DNA of 64,000 nucleotides from Armillaria gallica (taxonomy: Eukaryota; Basidiomycota; Agaricomycetes; Agaricales; Physalacriaceae), in NCBI GenBank assembly GCA_037576215.1, contig JBANDB010000002.1, positions 7,874,001-7,938,000 of the forward strand. Direction: 5' to 3'. Below, piece after piece: positions 1 through 11,079 of this stretch. Each line of letters begins with the position of its first letter. The first letter of the stretch is position 1. A program made the position numbers and the translations under genes. A model generated the notes under the pieces. It was not told the DNA's origin. It saw only the letters and a list, made by a program, of their open reading frames with translations, and searched no databases.

Positions 1-1727
1 ATATGATTCTACCCAATACGACTCGTGTCATTGCAAATGTCCTCACTTGCTGACGCATGAACGGGTGATCCCATATGTTGACTGAGGACAGCTCCGGAGT
101 AACGCGCTCCCTGCTTTCAGTGCGACGGCGTGGCGTTAGACACTTTGACTCCAGGAAGAATCCTATTTGAACCGTGAGCAACGTTGATGTGTTTACTTAT
201 AAAAAGTACTCGTTCTGCGTGTCTTCAGGAGACGCTCGATAGGGCGTTCATGCCACGTCGTCCGACGATCCCTTTTCTCAGTCAACATCAAGATGAGAAG
301 TCATATGTATCAGAACTGAACGAAAACATAGGCCGTACGCATCACCGGCTAAAAACTTCAGCGTTATCTCTGATGAAGTCAATCTGTTCCATCCGACATC
401 ATCTCGGATCCCGGACACGCTCTCTCAATGCCCGGCCACTCTCTCATGCTCAACTGACATTCGGAGACTGACACCATTGTCTCGAGATCCATTGCTATGA
501 AAAAAGAGAAAAATTAAACAGAAAAAAGGAAAGCCCGTTGTCGTCTTTCAGACAAGCGAAACGGTGTTCGTTAGAGAGCTACGAAAAAAGAGAGAAACTA
601 AACAGAAAAAAAACAATGAAGACCTGTTGTCGTTTGTTAGACAAACCCAATAGCACTGGGAAAATATGACGTGATACCACGTGGTATTCCTGGAGGTATT
701 CTGGACGAGGAGAAGGAAGTCTTCGAGAGTGACTCGCCGTTGGACCTGGCGAAAGTCCATGGTCATAAGAACGTGATAAAGGCAGTGAGCCTGCACACGG
801 TGTCCTGCGCATGATGACGACTCTGTCGAGAGCGTCGGTGGGATCCCATTTGTAGAATCTCTTGAGTTTGGCACCGGCGCGATGAAGACGATTGTTGGTT
901 TCCCACTGATCGTCGGGTGCAGGTGTCGGCCCGAGTGTGGATGAGGCTTGAGGTGATGGCGAGTCAGTGTCCTATGTGCCAGCTGCATCCGACTGGGAGC
1001 TGACTAGAGCGACATCCGCTGATGAGTCGTCATTCAGTCTGTCTACCAATAGGTACCCTCTCCGCTCAGCTCCCGAGGATTCCTTCACGGTCACGACGAT
1101 GTACTCATACTCCAACGGACTAGTTTACGGTACTCGACCCGTTCGACAAAGATATTCCCAAGGCTCCGGAGGAGAAAGTCATTACGATTCTTAAGCGAAT
1201 TGAGAAGGAGCGTTGCGCTGGTTGCGCCGCCCTGAGGCTCATGGGTGAAAATACACATTTCGTTATTGTCAGGTGGGGGTAGCAAGATGAAGTAGTAAAA
1301 GGAAGAGAATAGCTAGGTGAGCCAGTGGAAGGGAATCATTGTCTTTAAGGGAAAGGCAGAGGTATGAGATCATGATCGGCATTGGCGTTTGGGTTAATTC
1401 CCACGATGGCCACGTTTTAAACCTAAACGGTAACACTGAACAAATCCTTTGGTTGCGTGAAAAGTTGCTCGAAAAGGACCCTGATGATAATTTCAGCGCT
1501 TTATAAAACGTTTTTCTTTCAACGTTTCGCGATTCGCGACTCAACTATTTTGGGAACACCCAAATTCAAGGTGATACATATCTAAGCGCTCGTGAAAGGC
1601 TGAAATTACACGGAACCGACGTTGCAGTCGCTCCTGTGTCGGATCCTACTATTTTATTGGTTTACCACCCACGATATCCTTACCAGAGATAACACCGGTG
1701 CTTTTCACCAATAAGGCAGGTGCGTCT
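1..1727. other. CpG-rich flank, no confident gene
   Basis: No open reading frame here has a recognisable domain or a convincing exon structure. CpG is frequent: about 41 CpG between 601 and 1200 by eye, unlike the island that follows. An imperfect direct repeat lies at 495-560 and 579-650; each copy has a run of about six A, then AGAGA and an AAACAGAAAAAA stretch, followed by GTTGTCGT. Short coding-like segments on the plus strand near 690-790 and 1130-1270 could be gene remnants, but nothing is recognisable. Confidence 0.5.
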
Positions 1728-1993
1728 CACTGCATGATGGCTTTGATATGTGAGGCTGAAATATTGAAATTGAAAGTTATTTATTTTTAGCTAGTTTTTA
1801 GCTTAAAATATCAAAGAAATATACATAATATCTTTTCTATATTTGTGAAAATCACCTCAAAACTGGATAAAATCACAAGTATAGAAAAGATATTGTGTAT
1901 ATCTCTTTGATGTTTTAAGCTAAAAAGTGGCTAAAAATAAATATTTTTCAATTTTAATATTTCAGCCTTACATATCAAAGCCATCATGCAGTG
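1728..1993. mobile_element. Palindromic MITE, 266 bp
   Basis: The sequence is a near-complete palindrome. It begins CACTGCATGATGGCTTTGAT and ends with the reverse complement. The arms of roughly 110 bp are AT-rich and differ at a few positions, around a short centre near 1855. It has no coding capacity. A flanking TCT on both sides may be a 3-bp target duplication. Superfamily is not assignable from the termini alone. Confidence 0.75.
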
Positions 1994-2036
1994 TCTACTA
2001 TTTCGATCCGTAGCTTCCTCTTGCTAGTTTCGTTAC

Positions 2037-2921
2037 CAAGGGGTTGGCGGACCATTGTTCCGGCACATCGGGTCGGTCGGTCGGTCGACCTCGTGACACC
2101 TAAAAAATTTTTTGGACCTCACCTGCTCCAACTGAAAAATATAACCATCTAAGCATTATGATGTGTTTCATAGCATATATTCTAGCTGTTTACTATCTTT
2201 CTAACAATGATTCACCAGAGATTTTGGTGAACAAGGACAGAACTTCAAAAAAGAAACATTTGCCGGTGTTGCCGGTTGCCCAACACTTGCCCTGGCATAG
2301 ATCAAATATGGTCCACAGTACTCAAGTGAGCAGTCTAAATCAAGAAAGCTAATATAATGCATTAAAGTATCATCAGGTCTAGAGATCTTCATGAGTGTCA
2401 CCCACGAGTACTCGTGGTTTATTGTTATTTAAATAACTCATGATTGGAAAATGCAAAAAGAATGAAAAAATAACCAATCTTCACTGTTTTTTGAGCTCTA
2501 TTCAATGGTGAATGAGGTTTTATATTTCACAGCAATCCAGAAATCATAAATGTTCTTGAAATATAAAACCTCATTCACCATTGAATAGAGCTAAAAAAAA
2601 ATAGTGAAGATTGGTTATTTTTTCATTCTTTTTGCATTTTCCAATCATGAGTTATTTAAATAACAATGGACCATGAGTACTTGTGGGTGACGGGTTTGGC
2701 ATGACCTGATTCAGGTCATGCCAAACCTGCAACTTACAAGTTCAAGAGTGGGTTGACTCAGGGGTCTTGCAAGAACCAAAAGGGTACGATGTCGTCATAT
2801 GAATCATGTGATACATCTAACTTTGGAATATTATTCTCACGGGGGTCGGTCGGTCGGGCCAGTGAGGGCTAAAATATTTTTTAGACCCGCTGTCATGTAT
2901 TTAAAATGTGCAAACCCCTTG
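2037..2921. mobile_element. Non-autonomous CAAGGGG-ended element (copy A), hAT-like or KDZ-like
   Basis: The element starts CAAGGGGTTGG and ends AACCCCTTG. It is flanked by a perfect 8-bp duplication TTCGTTAC (2029-2036 and 2922-2929). Just inside each end is a short GGTC tetranucleotide run followed by an AAAAATTTTTT-like stretch. It is an inverted relative of copy B (3314-3848). Removing the nested insertion 2380-2717 leaves 547 bp, close to the 535 bp of copy B. It encodes nothing. An 8-bp duplication and the terminal CAAGG fit hAT; Zisupton/KDZ elements also make 8-bp duplications, so the superfamily stays open. Confidence 0.8.
2380..2710. mobile_element. Palindromic MITE nested in copy A
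   Basis: Comparison with copy B shows extra DNA here, bounded by TCAGGTC at 2373-2379 and again at 2711-2717; this is the likely 7-bp target duplication. The core 2397-2691 is a near-perfect palindrome that begins GTCACCCACGAGTACTCGTGG and ends with its diverged complement. The extreme ends outside the core pair poorly. No coding capacity. Confidence 0.65.
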
Positions 2922-2929
2922 TTCGTTAC

Positions 2930-3305
2930 CAACAACTTCCTGTTTGAGGAATTTGTCTACTGAAGGCCTGTTTTCAAATGTGCTGATGCTCCTTTGTCAA
3001 CATGCTATGCGCAAATTATTTTGTGGTCATTTTTCCTTTCGATCTGTGATGAACACGTACTCGGTCATCTCAGACTATGCAGCAGTCTTACTCGAACCTC
3101 AACAATGACGGAAAGATGACGCTCTTCCAATGCTTTGCCCACCTATTCTACACCATCTTCTACTTCACCACAGTGCTATAACACTCCAACAATATCTTCC
3201 CACAGGCACCAGTACCCTGCAGGCTGATATATCAATGACTGCCATATACCGTAAAGCATGATATATCACCTGCAGTGGCTTACCAAAAGCATCGAAAAGG
3301 GTGCT
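2930..3305. other. Spacer between elements A and B
   Basis: This unique sequence lies between the two CAAGGGG elements. It has no supported gene. It holds a small palindromic unit near 3217-3275 with CTGCAG at both edges and two copies of the 10-bp palindrome TGATATATCA. Confidence 0.5.
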
Positions 3306-3313
3306 TTTTACAC

Positions 3314-3848
3314 CAAGGGGTTTGTGCATTTTAAATACATGATATCGGGTCCAAAAAATATTTTAGCCCTCACTGGCTCGACTGACCGGCCCCTGTGAGA
3401 ATAATATCCCAAAGTTAGATGTATCACATGATCTATATGATGACATCGTACCCTTTGATTCTTGCCAGACCCCTGAGTCGACCCGTTCTTGAGCTTGTAA
3501 GTTGTGGGTTTGGCATGACCTGATGATACTTTAATGCATTATATTATCTTTCTTGATTTAGACTGCTCACTGGAGCACTGTGGACTGTGTTTGATCTATG
3601 CCAGGGCAAGTGGCAACACTGGCAAATGTTTCTTTCTTGAAGTTCTGTCCTTGTTCACTGAAATTTTGGGTGAATCCTTGTTAGAAAGATAGTAAACAGC
3701 TTGAATATATGCTATGAAACACGTCATAATGCTTGAATGGTTATGTTTTTCAGTTGGAGCAGGTGAGGTCCAAAAACTTTTTTAGGCATCGTGAGGTCGA
3801 CCGACCAACCAACCCGATGTGCCGGAACAACGGTCTGCCAACCCCTTG
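3314..3848. mobile_element. Non-autonomous CAAGGGG-ended element (copy B)
   Basis: It begins CAAGGGGTTTGTGC and ends GCCAACCCCTTG, with a perfect 8-bp target duplication TTTTACAC at 3306-3313 and 3849-3856. It is the reverse-oriented relative of copy A, about 400 bp away. Its right end carries GGTC/GGTT tetranucleotide runs on the complementary strand. No coding capacity. Confidence 0.82.
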
Positions 3849-3856
3849 TTTTACAC

Positions 3857-6179
3857 TGACCAATCAATTCGGGTTTGTCCGCTGTCCAGGAAGACTTTAG
3901 CTCATTGTTATAAGCAACGTACTCGACCATGCGTGTGAATCATCGTGCATTCCATCCCAACGCATGGCCAAAAACAGATGCAGGATCTAATTCAAGATCT
4001 TGGTTCATCTTCTTTGATGGCGAGAAGCTGATGACTGTAAAAAATCCGAGGACTTGGGCCTTTGCATTCCTGATATTTCACAAGGTCTATCTTTATCTTC
4101 TTGTCGCCCTCAGCTTGCATACATCTGAAATATTTCCTTTGTCACAGACTTTCTGGCATTGCAATTCCTGCCAAGGCTCTGCAATTGATTCTCATTAAAA
4201 GGACTTGGATTGGCCCACCGCATCTACGCGTGGCAGTGCCTGCTCACGGTTCATCAAGGTCATGATTTCCACAGGACTAATGTATCTCCATTCTATCCTG
4301 GTCCTCTGGAGGAGAACCCAAGCACGGCGGTCCAGAGTAAACTGGGATGTCTTTCAAGTTGATTCAAATTTTCAAAGTCAAGGAAATTTTCTAATTTAGA
4401 TGTTTGTACCCCCATTTGATTGAAATGGTGATGATGTGTTTTTCTCTTTCTGAGACAAGACACTCTGTGTGACACATCAGCTTTAGCCTTTTCATCATAG
4501 GACCGTGAATATTAAATTATCAATCCCTGTCTGGCACGAGTAATCTCAGTAGTACCAAAATCTTCGTATGTCCGGTCGGAATCCACAATTTCAGAATAAA
4601 TGTCGCTGTAGTTGCGTTGAAGAGCAGTAAATCATGATCTTTCAGTTCAGAATAGTCAAGTCAAGTCAAGTCAAGTGTGCTGCAAGACATGTACTATTTT
4701 TCTTCGAATGCCTTGTCTTCAACTCGTCTCGCAGTTCCATTGAATGCCATTGTTAGTTAACTGCATTTGGAATGGATTTGCCATTTTTTGAGTCTTCATC
4801 TGACGAAAATCAATTCCTTGCTGTGGCACCTTCAGGGGCTGATAAAATATGTTCAAGAGTAGTAAACAATCAGTTTCTAATTGAAAGAATATATTAACGC
4901 TGTGTCGATGTCTCTCCACAGCACATAGACGGTAGAGTAGGAAGGTATAATGCAGTATTCATGCACTCACATCGAAAATACGGGCACAGGAGGGTTTTAT
5001 GGTTGTAATTCAGGGACTTCATTCAGTGATATCTGATCATAAATACTTACACACTGATTAATTTTGTGATACCTGAATGAATGGACAAAGGCAAGTGAGC
5101 ATTTCGAGGCAAAGGTCTGGTTCAATCAATACCCATCGACTGAACCAATAGGATTTGTGTACCGGCTTCTTCCAATCAATTCCAACCAATGATGTGACCA
5201 CCGAATCGTTGACCATTACCACCACCTCGCATTGACTTCACCACTTAAAATTGCTTCTCATTCCCCCAGTTCTTCGAAGTACGACATAACAACATAATGG
5301 CATGGCTTTTCTAAGTTGGCTTTCCTGACTTGTCGGACGATACCTCGATAGTGATAGTAGGAGCAACATCTTACTATGATCTTAGATTGCGCTTGGATTT
5401 GTAGCGAGGAGCAAATCTTGTGAGCCAGTGAGAAGGTGTGTCTAATACTTCTCTCTTATAGATATTTGAGATGATGACCATTACAGAGCCTATATCATGC
5501 TTTCCCTGTGCCACAAACGGAGATGTGGGATGTTGCTTCGCCTCAGGAGTGCTACGTCTGCTTTTGCAGCTTAATGTCGACCACACCTGCCAGACTGCAT
5601 ACAGTAAGCTGTGATAGTTTTATTGTCAGTGCTGCTAACACCTCTGAGCCGCGGCCTGAATCGCTCTTGCAGTATTGATCCTGGACATCGCTCCCATCTA
5701 TGGACCCCAGGCCTTGGGATTAATGTCGTCGTACATACCACTTGTACCTTTGTAATACAAACCACCTGTTGTCGATTCCCTCATATTGACTGAAAAGCAA
5801 GAAGAACAACATACAGAATGAATTCTGGAAATATTGCATGCTTCAGACGCTCACTAAGTTAATCCGGCAGAGACACGTCTTCTGATCGTAACATGACACA
5901 AATTCGTGATGGCGGGCGCATGAGGCCAGATCTAGCATCAGAAGTAAAGCACGTCGGCAGCCAGCCAGCGGGTAGCGGGGGTCAACGATGGGCAAGGATA
6001 GGCCCTACATGTGAGCTTGTTGGAGCTGATATATCAAACAGTGACAGTATGTACAGTGCATTGATATATCATGATTATGTATAAGATACACATATTGATA
6101 TATCAATTTGTTAGGTACCCTTGCCACAGGAGCCTGCACGGAGTGCAATGACTGTCATATGGCTTCTCGATAGCCTCAA
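3857..6179. other. No gene recognised
   Basis: Only short ORFs without recognisable motifs occur here. A small AAGTC microsatellite (about four units) lies near 4654-4676. CpG is sparse. Near 6025-6105 there are three more copies of the palindrome TGATATATCA. Confidence 0.5.
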
Positions 6180-6554
6180 GTTTGTGTACAGCCAGCTCGA
6201 GATGTACGGTATCAGTCTCAAAGTAGTTGATGCATGCAGTGCAATTGGATCACACCAGGCCTCATGGACCTCCATTCTCACTTGGGTGATTACGTGTCGC
6301 CTGAAATCGAGGGTGCTTCAGTCGTGGATGGCAACTCTCTCAAGGGAACCATGCAGCCATGGCCTAGAAGCTTGGATGGTCTGAATACTCATGACAATGC
6401 ATACCCTCTCTCTATTGCTGGCATTACGACAGCCCTGATACTACTTGGCTCAGCCAATTCTATTGGTGCATGTGTTGCAGGTGAAATGCTCATGGAAGTT
6501 TCAACAACATACGGTATTCAGGCTTTTGTAATCCTTGTCCTCAATGCTTTTTAA
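6180..6554 (+). pseudogene. Amidohydrolase-family fragment
   Basis: From about 6250 the translation contains PGLMDLHSHLGDY, then NSLKGTMQPWPRSLDGLNTH and a stretch like SIAGITTALILLGSANSIG. This matches what I recall of the N-terminal metal-binding part of fungal metallo-dependent hydrolases (the DxHSHLGD motif), which act on cyclic amides or N-acyl substrates. The upstream part is in another frame, and a stop follows QAFVI. A possible remnant of a later part (GENPS) lies near 6740. Only a fragment of the usual ~450-residue catalytic domain is visible, so I call it a pseudogene. Family match is from memory. Confidence 0.55.
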
Positions 6555-7821
6555 ACCGCCTTATAAAATCGATGACTCTTTTCCTGGCCCTAGTCTGCCA
6601 CCAAGATGGTGGCATCTGAAGTGTGTCTGTGGCTTTGATAAAATTGGAGGAACTGGCTTATTGTGTGCTCTGCAGACACACCTGCAATAAGTGACTGGTG
6701 TAAACCTGGTTGCCAGAGCATGTTCATGATCTTTCTCATTGATAGGTGAAAATCCCAGTATGTCATATTTCAGAAATGTCAGTATAAGATCTATTGATCC
6801 TGTCTTGACAAGGCAGGGTTTACGGTGTAAGCAGAATGAACACAACTTGGGTATTCCAAGCAGCATGAGGTCTGCATCAACTTGTATACATCCTGCAGCT
6901 CACCTCTTTTTCTTAGGTACAACACCACATTCTGACGATGTACCTTTCCCGCTAAGTAAACCTTCTCATGCCTGTTTCTTTTTGAAGCAAGGCTGATCTC
7001 ATGGAATAGTGCAGGTCATCAAAGATCATGCAGAAGACGGAAAAAGGAAGTCGAGCAACACGACCAATTTGTCGTTGTCTGGGTTGCCGATCGATGGTCA
7101 AGAACTAGCCAATATGCAGCGCATTGATGATATTGCCCATTGCCCAGGACTGGTGAGTATTCTTTCTTTCTAAGTCTTCTTCTGTTTCATCATCTGATGC
7201 TATTCTACCGAGGCACATCACTTGTCCCTTGAAGACGAGTTCAACCAGCTCAAAATACCTGTTGACATTCAAATGGAGCTTGCAAAATTGAAGACATTGA
7301 GTGAATTGGTATGGGTTGACAAAGCCTTTGTCACAGAGAGATTGAGAGGCCCTTGCAGGTCTCAAATCATTTGGCATCAGTTATTCTTTGTTTGACTTCA
7401 TCAATCTCCTCCTTAATCCTCAATAAGAATCAGGTGGGTTTGCTTCTTTAATTATTAATTGGTGCTAATTGTGTTGCAGCTCCTCAGAAAATGGGCATTG
7501 TGTATAGCTCTCTGTCTCTCGGTTTCTGTCACTGGTTCATGTCTAGGGAGGAATACATCAACGAACAGGATGAGAGTGTACGCACATAGTCTGGTAGATC
7601 GTCGGGTTCATAGCTGTTGCCAAGCAAACTTTTTCCCCGTGTTCAGCCAGAGCTGATCTATATATCATTGCATACATTGACGACATTCAAAGGTACAATC
7701 TTCGTTTCCTAAGGAATTGCATTGTTCATCAGAAAATCTGGCATGAAATTGTCATGAGCATTGTTGCTGGATCTCACACAGGACTCGGACATGCCACGCC
7801 CTGCAATGGCTCACCACTTCA
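6555..7821. other. No intact gene
   Basis: The sequence contains possible decayed downstream pieces of the amidohydrolase remnant (GENPS-like near 6740) and short ORFs without recognisable motifs. No transposon ends were found. Confidence 0.4.
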
Positions 7822-8065
7822 TATGCTAATACTGTTTACATGGTGCTAAATTCGCGAATCTGTATTATGGGTGGATGGGATATCTACACATCTTCAACAG
7901 ATATGGAGATGATGACCACTATGAGAGACATGACCTCCCAATCACCAGAAGGTGTCAGTGGTCACGATAACTAAAGCGGGACTCAGTGGTGGACATGGAA
8001 TGAGTCAAATGAGTGTCAGTCATGGTGATTCATGTCTTTCTTTGAAGCTGATTTTCCTCCAAGGA
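7822..8065 (+). pseudogene. DUF6534-like membrane protein, C-terminal fragment (copy 1)
   Basis: The translation reads through YANTVYMVLNSRI-like sequence and then STDMEM and VVTITK, as in the cytoplasmic tail of Agaricomycete DUF6534 membrane proteins (function unknown). It duplicates 14254-14535 with small differences, including a missing segment after ~7950. The transmembrane part is not recognisable upstream, so this copy is truncated. Confidence 0.55.
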
Positions 8066-8377
8066 CAAACCACAGCACGAAAGTGCGTAACCGCCAAAGT
8101 ACCCCCAAGCCACAACCCGCACGGGAACCCGCACTGATTGTTTTATTGTAATAAATACCGTTGCCCACTGTTTCGACCTCATGTGTACTAAATCCATACT
8201 CAGAATTCAAGTGAGGTGCAAACAAAACATGGGCCAAAAGATGGTGGCTTGAAGACAAACGACATTAGCTCCGACTGTCCAAAGTCAAAGGACGGCGTTA
8301 TGAGCCTCCCTGCATAACTATCATGGTGCATTCTTCGAGCCCCCGCTGTCCTATTCTATTTATTGTCTTGCTGTTAT

Positions 8378-8432
8378 AAACACTGATGCCAATTCAAATG
8401 TTGGCATAACATTTGAATTGGCATCGGTGTTT
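8378..8432. repeat. 25-bp-arm hairpin
   Basis: Two 25-bp arms (AAACACTGATGCCAATTCAA... and its complement) surround a 5-bp loop, with one mismatch that would be a G:U pair in RNA. The duplicated locus at 14.63 kb keeps only one arm, so the hairpin arose or was lost after duplication. It may be the tip of a decayed palindromic MITE. Confidence 0.7.
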
Positions 8433-11079
8433 ATTCCACTCACCTTACATGTATAGTTATTTACAAGATAGATTTTTGAGCTTGGTAACGATCAATATTT
8501 ATTCAGAGGTCCTTATCTCTGACAAGTGAGGAAGAATTAGAAATGAACGGTGAAATATCTGTCGAGTCCAGCAATGAAGGTCTCATCTAGCTGGCTGAAA
8601 TTGCAATGAACCCATCGAGAAAAAACCTGGTACTCTAAGGCTACATGTGAAATAATCATTGGGGATGCAAGCTATCCTGTGTGAGATAGTGGCATAGAAC
8701 AGTAGTCCATGGAACCCAACCAAGATAGCTATGGTGGCGACGCCTTCTTGCATCTTATCATCGGGACAATTTGACCAATAAAACACACAGATTGCATTCA
8801 AGTGTCTGGGAGTAAAGAAGGACAGACATTAAAAATCATCGTAAATGTTCAATTTATCCAGGCTCCTGAGCAAAGGTTGCGTAATGCCAGCGAACAAGTT
8901 TGTACGCCTGTGAGGTCTAGCGAGCCACAAATGCCAATGTGGAAGTATAGATCTATAAGTATGTAGAGCCGTTGAATGAGAATAGTGTAATAAAGCAAAA
9001 CACATACTGTATATAAGTGTATAGAGGAAACGCAGGTTTGAGTGTTACATTTAGTTTCCAAAGAAACTCGGAAACAGTGCCGGGGTTACGCATTACTGTT
9101 GCCTAAGCAGGCAACACAGTTTTTTAACTGGATAGCCTAGTGCTCTCAGCAATTACTGTAACAGTTAGGGATATTGGTCATTCCTCTCTAGATGACAAGA
9201 AGGTACTTGTAGGACCTAGTAGATTTTCTTTAGAGAATTAAAGTCAAAATTTCTTATTTTATTGTATGATGTAACACAAAAAAAGTAGGAAACCGGACTA
9301 TCATTATGCATTACACCGGGCAAAATAAGCAACGAAACACCCTCTGCATTACGCGTTACCATTTCCTCTGTACACTCACATACAGTACCCTGGTGAAACT
9401 CACCTGCACCTGGCGTTGTATACAATCAACTAATTACCATATGTGTCCAAATAATCAGATTAAACGCGCAAGGCTTTTACCATGCCTTGGACGATTTTGA
9501 GACCAGATTTGTGTATGGTCCAGATAGTCGTGCTCCTCAATAATGTTGATTTGGTTCCTGAGATATACCGATCGACTCAATCATCCGGCAGTGGCTTCGG
9601 TGGAACGTAAAGTTGGTGACACCTTTTGATGTGTAGGGGCCCCATAATCTTCCCGGGTCGAGCTTGAACATCTAAGGGAACAAAGCCATGCACACAAGAA
9701 TCGGTCAGAGCGTGCACAAAGGTTGGAGAGCTAGAGGATCCTGTGATAGATTATAGTCCGAACTTTGCCAACAGAGACTAAATGTTAGCCTAGTCACATG
9801 AACTTGATATGCAAAGGTTGGCATGCTCACAAATGCTCCTCAGTCCATGTGGTTTTCCAAACATTGTCCTGTCCATCACGCCACAAAACTAAGAACTGCA
9901 GCATCCACAAAAGTTCCTGGCTGGAATACTTGTGGATGAAATTAAATTGTGGAGCTGTTCCACTGTTACGACAATGTTGCGGAACCTCAATGGTCATTGG
10001 CAGCAGGAATTCCTGCATATTACCAAATGATGGGGACTAGCAGATAGTCAACATCTGTCCTGCAATGGCCACCATCATCTTTGCCATTTGGGTTTGAATA
10101 GATTGTGTCAAACTCTGACAAGAGGGCACATCAGCAGTAAGCGTTGACAAGCATATCTTCAGTACTGGTCATTCAGGAAATAAAGTAAAGAATTATCATA
10201 GATTGACGGGATAGATGGTTGTCGTCCTTTGCATTTTAGGATTTCTATATTGGTACATGATGTATTACTTTCCCATGCTTGTATTTACTTCTGAGTCATA
10301 ATCTATTGATGAGCTCGGGCCCAGTTCTATGTCTCCTTGACTGCTCTCGGTGTGGTACAATTGTCAAAGGGAAGACCTGGAAGATATGACCTAGGAATGG
10401 TTCAGTGCAAAGAGATTAACACGGAGATTGCCACCCATAGTATGGCAAGGATAATCAAGGACACTGCCACGTTCCAATGACTGTAGGACTTCATACCACC
10501 AAAACACAGGCCTCTGTGATATATCGGAAACACTCCAGATGATGGGAAAATATCAGGCATAAGAAGCCACTTCCGATTCACCTGTTAGACGAGGAAGAAG
10601 ATAAATGGTGACAACTGTATAGCATGGTGCATCATAAATTCTTCCTTCTTCTCACAGCTTATATTTAGGATGGTGTCTAATACAAACTTAAGATTAGCAT
10701 GCCAGTATGACTTCCACTATACTTTGGTTCGGAGATTTCCTCTGGAGCTGCGGAACGGAATCACGATAATCAATTTGATGGGTCAATGCATGGACCATTA
10801 ATGAACATGGTTGAAATCAATGTGTCTATACTGCCTTTTAACTCGGACTGTGATGCTGACCGGCCTTGGGTATTCAAAGGACTTCTTCCAGATTTCTCTT
10901 GATGACGGTCGGAAATATATGAACAGGCTCTTTCTTTTCAGGACCAGAAAAGCGACTCCAGATATGATATGCAGCCCACTCCCACAGGTTATCCCATAGA
11001 ACAGCTGTAGGTTAAAATCTTCAAGTTGACTGATGTGTACTGAACCAACTAATTTCAGGTCTGGACTGGATGTTTGTCA
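8433..11079. other. No gene recognised; duplicated block and terminal-like motifs
   Basis: Positions ~8540-8640 duplicate ~14969-15065. Related motifs of the type GCGTAATGC or GCATTACGC occur at ~8878, ~9086 and ~9346, in orientations that could mark ends of a small element (about 8875-9361), but no target duplication was found. A minus-strand ORF at 9827-10018 (FNFIHKYSSQELLWMLQF) looks coding but is not recognised. Confidence 0.4.

Noticed and set aside
2037..3848. One large foldback transposon
   Set aside because: Each half has its own perfect and different 8-bp target duplication.
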